Assembly (NCBI RefSeq): GCF_016862095.1
Contig: NZ_BOMH01000037.1
Coordinates: 160,479 to 224,478, forward strand
Source of the DNA: Actinoplanes cyaneus
GTDB taxonomy: Bacteria > Actinomycetota > Actinomycetes > Mycobacteriales > Micromonosporaceae
Direction: 5' to 3'
Length of the DNA stretch: 64,000 bases
Position 1 is the stretch's first letter; the number at the start of each line of letters is the position of its first letter. The translations under genes and the position numbers were made by a program. Shown piece by piece: positions 60,331-64,000 of this stretch. A model generated the notes under the pieces. The model was not told where the DNA came from. It saw only the letters and a program-made list of their open reading frames with translations, and did not search any database.

Positions 60331-61518
60331 CTTCCGGTGCAACCGGACCGGGATGCTGCGCCAGGCGCGCAGCGTGTTGTTGTGGTGGCGGGCGACCGGC
60401 CCGGCCGGCTCGATCCGGGACACGCGACGGGCCAGGGCAGTCAGCAGGGACTCCGCCTCCAGCCGGGCGATGTGCTGGCCCACGCACTGGTGGAGGCCCA
60501 TGCCGAAACCGACGTGGCCGGACGGGTCACGGCCCAGGTCGAAGCGATCCGGGTCGTCCCAGCGGCGGGGGTCACGATTGGCGGCGCCCAGGAACATCAG
60601 GATCTTCGCGCCGTCCGGGATGACGGTCTCCCCCACCGTGACGTCGGTGGTGGCGGTGCGGAAGAACGTCTGCACCGGCGACTCCCACCGCACCGCCTCG
60701 TCGAACGCGACCCGGGCCAGCGACGGCTGCGCGCACAGCCGCTCCCACTGCCGCGGGTTGGTCGCGAGGGCGTAGAGGACGGCGGACAACCCGTGCACGG
60801 TGGTGTCCACGCCGGCCGACAGCAGCGATCTCACCACCAGCGGAGCCTGGTCAGGGGTCAGGTCACCGCGGTCGGCGGCGGCCCAGATCGCGGCGCCGAA
60901 CCCATCGGCGGTGAGCACCTCCCGGGCGCACCGCGCGTCCACCCAGGCGGACAGACCGGCGATCCGCCCGGCGCCCGCGGCCACCAGGTCGTTGGGCGGG
61001 CCGAACGCGTTGAACAGGTGGTCGCCGTAGGGCAGCAGGTTCTCGCGGCCGTCCGCCGGGATGCCCACCGCGTCCGGGAAGACCCGCAGCGGGAAAGCCT
61101 CGGCCAGCGCCGGCACCGCGTCGACGACACCCCCGTCGTCGTCGAGCACCCGGTCGACCAGGTCGGCGGCGTCGGCCGCCCACCGCTCGCGCAGCCGGTG
61201 CAGCGCACGCGGGCCGATGATCGCCGACAGGACGCGGCGTGGGGCGTCATGCCGGGGCGGGTCGGCTTCCAGCAGCAGGCTCGGCGGCCGCCACGGCTTC
61301 TCGTGGCGGAAGTTGCTCAGCCCCACCCCGGCGGCGGACTGGAATCGCTGCCAGTCGGTGAGTGCGGCGTGCACGTGCTCGTAGCGAGCCAGGGCGTACG
61401 TGTCGTAGCGGCTCAGCCGGACCACCGGGCCGGCCGCACGCAGGCTCTCGTGCAGCGGGCCGGGGTCCTCGAGGTTGTCGTGGCCGAACGGGTCGGCGTG
61501 CGAGACGGGCGCTGTCAC
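60328..61518 (-). CDS. Cytochrome P450 (CYP199-like aromatic-acid demethylase candidate)
   Basis: This 396-residue P450 has I-helix LLSAGVDTTVHGL, ExxR motif EAVR, and haem loop FGMGLHQCVGQHIARLE (Cys ligand). SLLLEADPPRHDAPRRVLSAIIGPRALHRLRERW resembles CYP199-type enzymes, which demethylate methoxybenzoates. Its GTG start overlaps the stop of a PDR/VanB-type reductase gene (GTGA), so the pair forms a complete electron chain from NADH. An aromatic O-demethylation or hydroxylation role is likely; the substrate is inferred only. Confidence 0.87.
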   Translation of the reverse strand: MTAPVSHADPFGHDNLEDPGPLHESLRAAGPVVRLSRYDTYALARYEHVHAALTDWQRFQSAAGVGLSNFRHEKPWRPPSLLLEADPPRHDAPRRVLSAIIGPRALHRLRERWAADAADLVDRVLDDDGGVVDAVPALAEAFPLRVFPDAVGIPADGRENLLPYGDHLFNAFGPPNDLVAAGAGRIAGLSAWVDARCAREVLTADGFGAAIWAAADRGDLTPDQAPLVVRSLLSAGVDTTVHGLSAVLYALATNPRQWERLCAQPSLARVAFDEAVRWESPVQTFFRTATTDVTVGETVIPDGAKILMFLGAANRDPRRWDDPDRFDLGRDPSGHVGFGMGLHQCVGQHIARLEAESLLTALARRVSRIEPAGPVARHHNNTLRAWRSIPVRLHRK

Positions 61519-62459
61519 AGGTCCACCACCAGACGGTCGGAGCGGGCTCGGGAGACGCAGGCGAACATGCGGGTGCCGGCGGCGCGCTCGGCGTCGTCGA
61601 GGACGCTGTCGCGATGCTCCGGCTCGCCCGCGAGGACGGTGATCTCACAGGTGCCGCAGACACCCTGACGGCAGGACGACAGCACGCCGGCGCCGGCCGC
61701 GGTGACCACGTCCAGGACGGACGAGTGGGCTGGCACGGTCAGCACGGTCCCCGACCGGGCGAGCTCGATCTCGAACGGCGCACCGCGGGCGAGCCCGGCC
61801 GCCGCGGACGCGACGAACCGCTCGGTCCGCAGCGTGTGCGGTGGCAGACCGGCGCAGGCCCGCTCGACGGCGGCCAGCAGCGGGGCCGGGCCGCAGCAGT
61901 AGACCCGGGTGCCGGGCCGCCACCTCGCGAGGAAGCCGGGCAGGTCCAGCAGCCCGTGCCGGTCCTCCGGCCGCAGGTGCACGCGGTCGCCGTACCCCAG
62001 AAGATCGTGGCCGAAGGCGAGACTCGCCTCGCGCCTGCCGCCGTAGAGCAGCTGCCAGTCCGCGCCGAGCAGCTCGGCCTGCGCGATCATCGGCAGCAGC
62101 GGGGTGATGCCGATGCCACCGGCGATGAACAGATACCGGCCGGCGGGCACGAGCGGGAAGTTGTTGCGCGGCCCGCCGAGCCCGACCACCCCACCGACAG
62201 CCAGGACATCATGGACGTACGCGGATCCGCCGCGGCCGCCGCGCTCCCGCAGCACCGCGATGCGGTAGGAGTGGGCGTCCCACCGATCGCCGCACAGCGA
62301 ATACTGCCGCGTCAGCCCGCCGGGAAGGATCACATCGATGTGGGCGCCGGGCGTCCAGTCGGGCAGCCGCGCCCCGCCCGGGTCGGCCAGGGTCAGCGCC
62401 ACCACGTCGTCGGCAACCGGCTCCTTGCCGGTGACCCGCAGGGTTCGTGTTTCCGCCAC
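61515..62459 (-). CDS. PDR/VanB-family FAD/[2Fe-2S] reductase partnering the P450
   Basis: This 314-residue protein has an FMN/FAD domain with RQYSLCG, an NAD domain with GGIGITPLLPM, and a C-terminal plant-type ferredoxin (CRQGVCGTCEITV, C-x4-C-x2-C, and a later Cys). This order is that of phthalate-dioxygenase reductase and VanB. Here it is coupled to a P450 and not to a Rieske oxygenase. The GTG at 62459 is chosen because AGGAGG stands 5 nt before it; an ATG 18 nt upstream overlaps that ribosome site. Confidence 0.9.
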   Translation of the reverse strand: MAETRTLRVTGKEPVADDVVALTLADPGGARLPDWTPGAHIDVILPGGLTRQYSLCGDRWDAHSYRIAVLRERGGRGGSAYVHDVLAVGGVVGLGGPRNNFPLVPAGRYLFIAGGIGITPLLPMIAQAELLGADWQLLYGGRREASLAFGHDLLGYGDRVHLRPEDRHGLLDLPGFLARWRPGTRVYCCGPAPLLAAVERACAGLPPHTLRTERFVASAAAGLARGAPFEIELARSGTVLTVPAHSSVLDVVTAAGAGVLSSCRQGVCGTCEITVLAGEPEHRDSVLDDAERAAGTRMFACVSRARSDRLVVDL

Positions 62460-62524
62460 GTGAACCTCCTGTGACATGAGGCCGCCAGAATGCGACCCCG
62501 GTCACAGCGGAAACAGCGTCCTTC

Positions 62525-63304
62525 TCACTGAACGAGAGACGAACTTCCCCCCACCCGCCGGGCGATCCCCCGCGCCGCCGCCTGCAACGCCGGCACCAGC
62601 GACGACGCCCGCCCGTCCGACGGCACGATCACCGACAGCCCGGCCACCACGGGCGCCGCCGGGTCCGGCCCCGACCGCACCGGCACGGCCACCCCGGTGG
62701 CGTCGGCATGGATGTGACCGTCACAGACCACGTGACCCTGCCTGCGGATCCCGGCCAGCAGCGCCCGCAGCCGCGCCGGGCTGGTCACCGTCGCCGGCGT
62801 GTAGGCGCTCAACGGACCGGTGATCACCCGCTCCTGCAGCTCACGCGGCGCCCAGGCGAGCAGGACCAGCCCGGTCGACGACGCGTGCACCGGCAGCCGC
62901 CCGGCGATCCGGGTCACGTTGACCACCGCGTCACGGGCCGACAACCGCTCGACGAACAACACCTCACCGGCGTCCAGGACACCCAGCTGCACGTGGTGAC
63001 CGATGACAGCGTGCAGATCCTCCAGGAACGGCATGGCGGCCTCCCGCAGCCCCAGCGTCGGAGAGGCCCGCTGTGCCAGCTCCCACAACCGCACCCCGAT
63101 CCGCACCCGGCCGGCCGGCGTACGAGCCAGCAGTCCCAGCCCCACCATGGCCGCGATCAGCCGCGACGCGGTCGCCACATGCAACCCGGCCCGGCGGCCG
63201 ACCTCCGACACCGACAGCTCCGGCTCCTCCGGCGTGAAAGCCTGCAGGATCCGGGCAGCACGGGCCAGCACCGGTTCACCGCGGGGGCGCTGCTCGGACC
63301 GCAT
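62525..63304 (-). CDS. IclR-family regulator of the P450/reductase genes
   Basis: This 259-residue protein has an HTH (LSVSEVGRRAGLHVATASRLIAAMVGLGLLARTPAGRVRIGVRLWELAQRA) and an IclR effector domain (VNVTRIAGRLPVHASSTGLVLLAWAPRELQERVI). It is 65 bp upstream of the reductase gene in the same direction, so it probably regulates the P450 pair and itself. The ATG at 63304 follows GAGGA; an upstream ATG would add ten residues. I saw no TGGTCC-type operator near it, so it is not the preferred regulator for the six-site regulon. Confidence 0.85.
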   Translation of the reverse strand: MRSEQRPRGEPVLARAARILQAFTPEEPELSVSEVGRRAGLHVATASRLIAAMVGLGLLARTPAGRVRIGVRLWELAQRASPTLGLREAAMPFLEDLHAVIGHHVQLGVLDAGEVLFVERLSARDAVVNVTRIAGRLPVHASSTGLVLLAWAPRELQERVITGPLSAYTPATVTSPARLRALLAGIRRQGHVVCDGHIHADATGVAVPVRSGPDPAAPVVAGLSVIVPSDGRASSLVPALQAAARGIARRVGGSSSLVQ

Positions 63305-63409
63305 CGCGCCATCCTCACATCCCGCGACCGGCATCCCTGCGCCGCCCGGCGCCGCCGGACCGTTCGCGACGAGGGTTGTGGTCCCGCCAGCGGCGCGGCG
63401 CCCGCTTCC

Positions 63410-63462
63410 AGCTGGTTCTCATGGGCGTTATTCGTGCCTCATAACGCCCATGAGAACCAGCT
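63410..63462. terminator. Perfect 22-bp inverted repeat
   Basis: 63410-63431 and 63441-63462 are exactly complementary, with a 9-nt loop. The stem is less GC-rich than its surroundings. It lies 27 bp after the phosphotransferase stop and about 105 bp upstream of the IclR start, so it probably acts as that gene's terminator; no T-tract is present. Confidence 0.7.
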
Positions 63463-63488
63463 CGGAGCTCGCGCCCGCGAGCAGCCGG

Positions 63489-64000
63489 CTACTCGATCAT
63501 CACGCGGCGGATCATGGTGCGGTTCCGGGCGATCCACGAGGCGCTTCGCGCTCGCCAGGTGATGCCCCACAGGACGGGATAACCGTTGCCGGCAATCGCC
63601 GCGGTGCTGTCGATGGTCACGCCCGCGGCGACCGCCTCGTGACGTGCGTTGTGGATCGCGACGTCGGCAAGCCGATCGACCAGCTCGTCGCGCGCGGCTC
63701 GGGCCAGGCCGTACCCGTCGGCGATCGCTCGCGCGTGACGAGCCCTGGCATGCGGATCGGGCAGGCCCTGCAACTCGGCGACGTCATCGTCGACGAGCTG
63801 CGCGTTCAGCCACACCGTCACGGCGAGTTCCCACAACCGGTCCACCGGCCCGGCGAACTCCCAGTCGATGAACGCGTCGGGCCGCCCGTGTTCGCCGACG
63901 ATGTTCCACGGGCCCGGATCGCAGTGCCCGATCACGATGTCGTCGCCACCGAGGTCACGCAGCCAGTTCGCCTGCCACACGGCATCGGCGGGGGGGGGGG
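63489..64000 (-). CDS. Aminoglycoside-phosphotransferase-family protein, C-terminal part
   Basis: The gene runs off the right edge. The visible part of about 170 residues has the kinase catalytic loop VIGHCDPGPWNIV (Cys in place of Gly in the usual HGD) and IDWEFAGPVDRLWELA (Mg-binding Asp), typical of APH/choline-kinase-like enzymes. Substrate unknown; most actinomycete members are not resistance genes. The last 11 bases of the window are a pure G run, so the sequence upstream of codon AVWQANW is unreliable. Confidence 0.75.
   Translation of the reverse strand, partial: PPPADAVWQANWLRDLGGDDIVIGHCDPGPWNIVGEHGRPDAFIDWEFAGPVDRLWELAVTVWLNAQLVDDDVAELQGLPDPHARARHARAIADGYGLARAARDELVDRLADVAIHNARHEAVAAGVTIDSTAAIAGNGYPVLWGITWRARSASWIARNRTMIRRVMIE
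63990..64000. other. Homopolymer run of 11 G at the window end
   Basis: The window ends in GGGGGGGGGGG. It may be a real tract, which would encode prolines in the phosphotransferase on the minus strand, or an assembly or poly-G sequencing artefact. Confidence 0.6.

Noticed and set aside
58477..61668. A 1063-codon plus-strand open frame
   Set aside because: It is antisense to the beta-helix and P450 genes, which have a signal peptide, ribosome site and haem motif.
62525..63304. The second IclR gene as controller of the TGGTCC-N7-GGACCA sites
   Set aside because: No such site lies near it, while two flank the IclR at 24733; this remains a judgement, not proof.
1..64000. CRISPR arrays, tRNA/rRNA genes, insertion sequences, prophage or attachment sites
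   Set aside because: No regularly spaced repeats, tRNA-like cloverleafs, transposase, integrase or phage genes were seen on either strand.

Overview
The window is very GC-rich, uses many GTG and TTG starts, has tightly packed ATGA/GTGA-overlapping genes, a sortase LPQTG protein and twin-arginine secreted enzymes. This fits a chromosomal segment of a high-GC actinomycete. I would guess Micromonosporaceae (Actinoplanes-like), but that is an impression and not a computed assignment. I saw no rRNA, tRNA, CRISPR, insertion sequence or prophage gene.

Layout. (1) 1-9993: a zinc-uptake and cell-surface locus. The start of a ZnuA-type lipoprotein faces left. To the right lie six proteins carrying the actinobacterial surface-repeat ('choice-of-anchor M') domain, one DUF916/WxL-interacting-type membrane protein, and a complete ABC transporter (lipoprotein, ATPase, permease). 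Three Zur-type operators sit in the promoters. (2) 10055-12896: a nucleotidyltransferase, a SnoaL-like protein, and MerR and TetR regulators. (3) 12989-39866: a large catabolic region. It holds a 3-dehydroshikimate dehydratase, an ALDH/ThDP-enzyme/Liv-transporter/Old-Yellow-Enzyme operon, an IclR regulator with a CoA-transferase, a quinate/shikimate dehydrogenase homologue, a ThuA/PQQ-dehydrogenase/pqqACDEB operon, a citryl-CoA-lyase-like gene, a three-domain dehydratase fusion and a second PQQ dehydrogenase. (4) 39961-46857: miscellaneous genes (AraC, SDR, a shortened MOSC gene, S41 peptidase, membrane proteins, metallo-hydrolase). (5) 46857-50297: an MHS-family transporter and a secreted esterase that belong by their operators to region 3. 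(6) 50341-60279: a rhamnoside-utilisation locus (two LacI regulators, sugar ABC transporter, GH78 alpha-L-rhamnosidase, secreted beta-helix protein). (7) 60328-64000: a P450 with its PDR/VanB-type reductase and an IclR regulator, then a cut-off phosphotransferase gene.

Regions 3 and 5 are tied together by two shared operators that can be read in the sequence. TGTACG-N8-CGTACA lies before the dehydroshikimate dehydratase, the shikimate-dehydrogenase homologue and the MHS transporter, and probably belongs to the TetR at 12249-12896. TGGTCC-N7-GGACCA occurs six times: two copies in the ALDH/IclR divergent region and single copies before thuA-PQQ-pqq, the citryl-CoA-lyase/fusion pair, PQQ dehydrogenase 2 and the MHS transporter. 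It probably belongs to the IclR at 24733-25530. My reading is a secreted-oxidation plus uptake pathway for a quinate/shikimate-like or plant phenolic-ester substrate. Periplasmic/exported PQQ enzymes and an esterase act outside; the transporters and dehydratases act inside. The exact substrate is not shown by the sequence.
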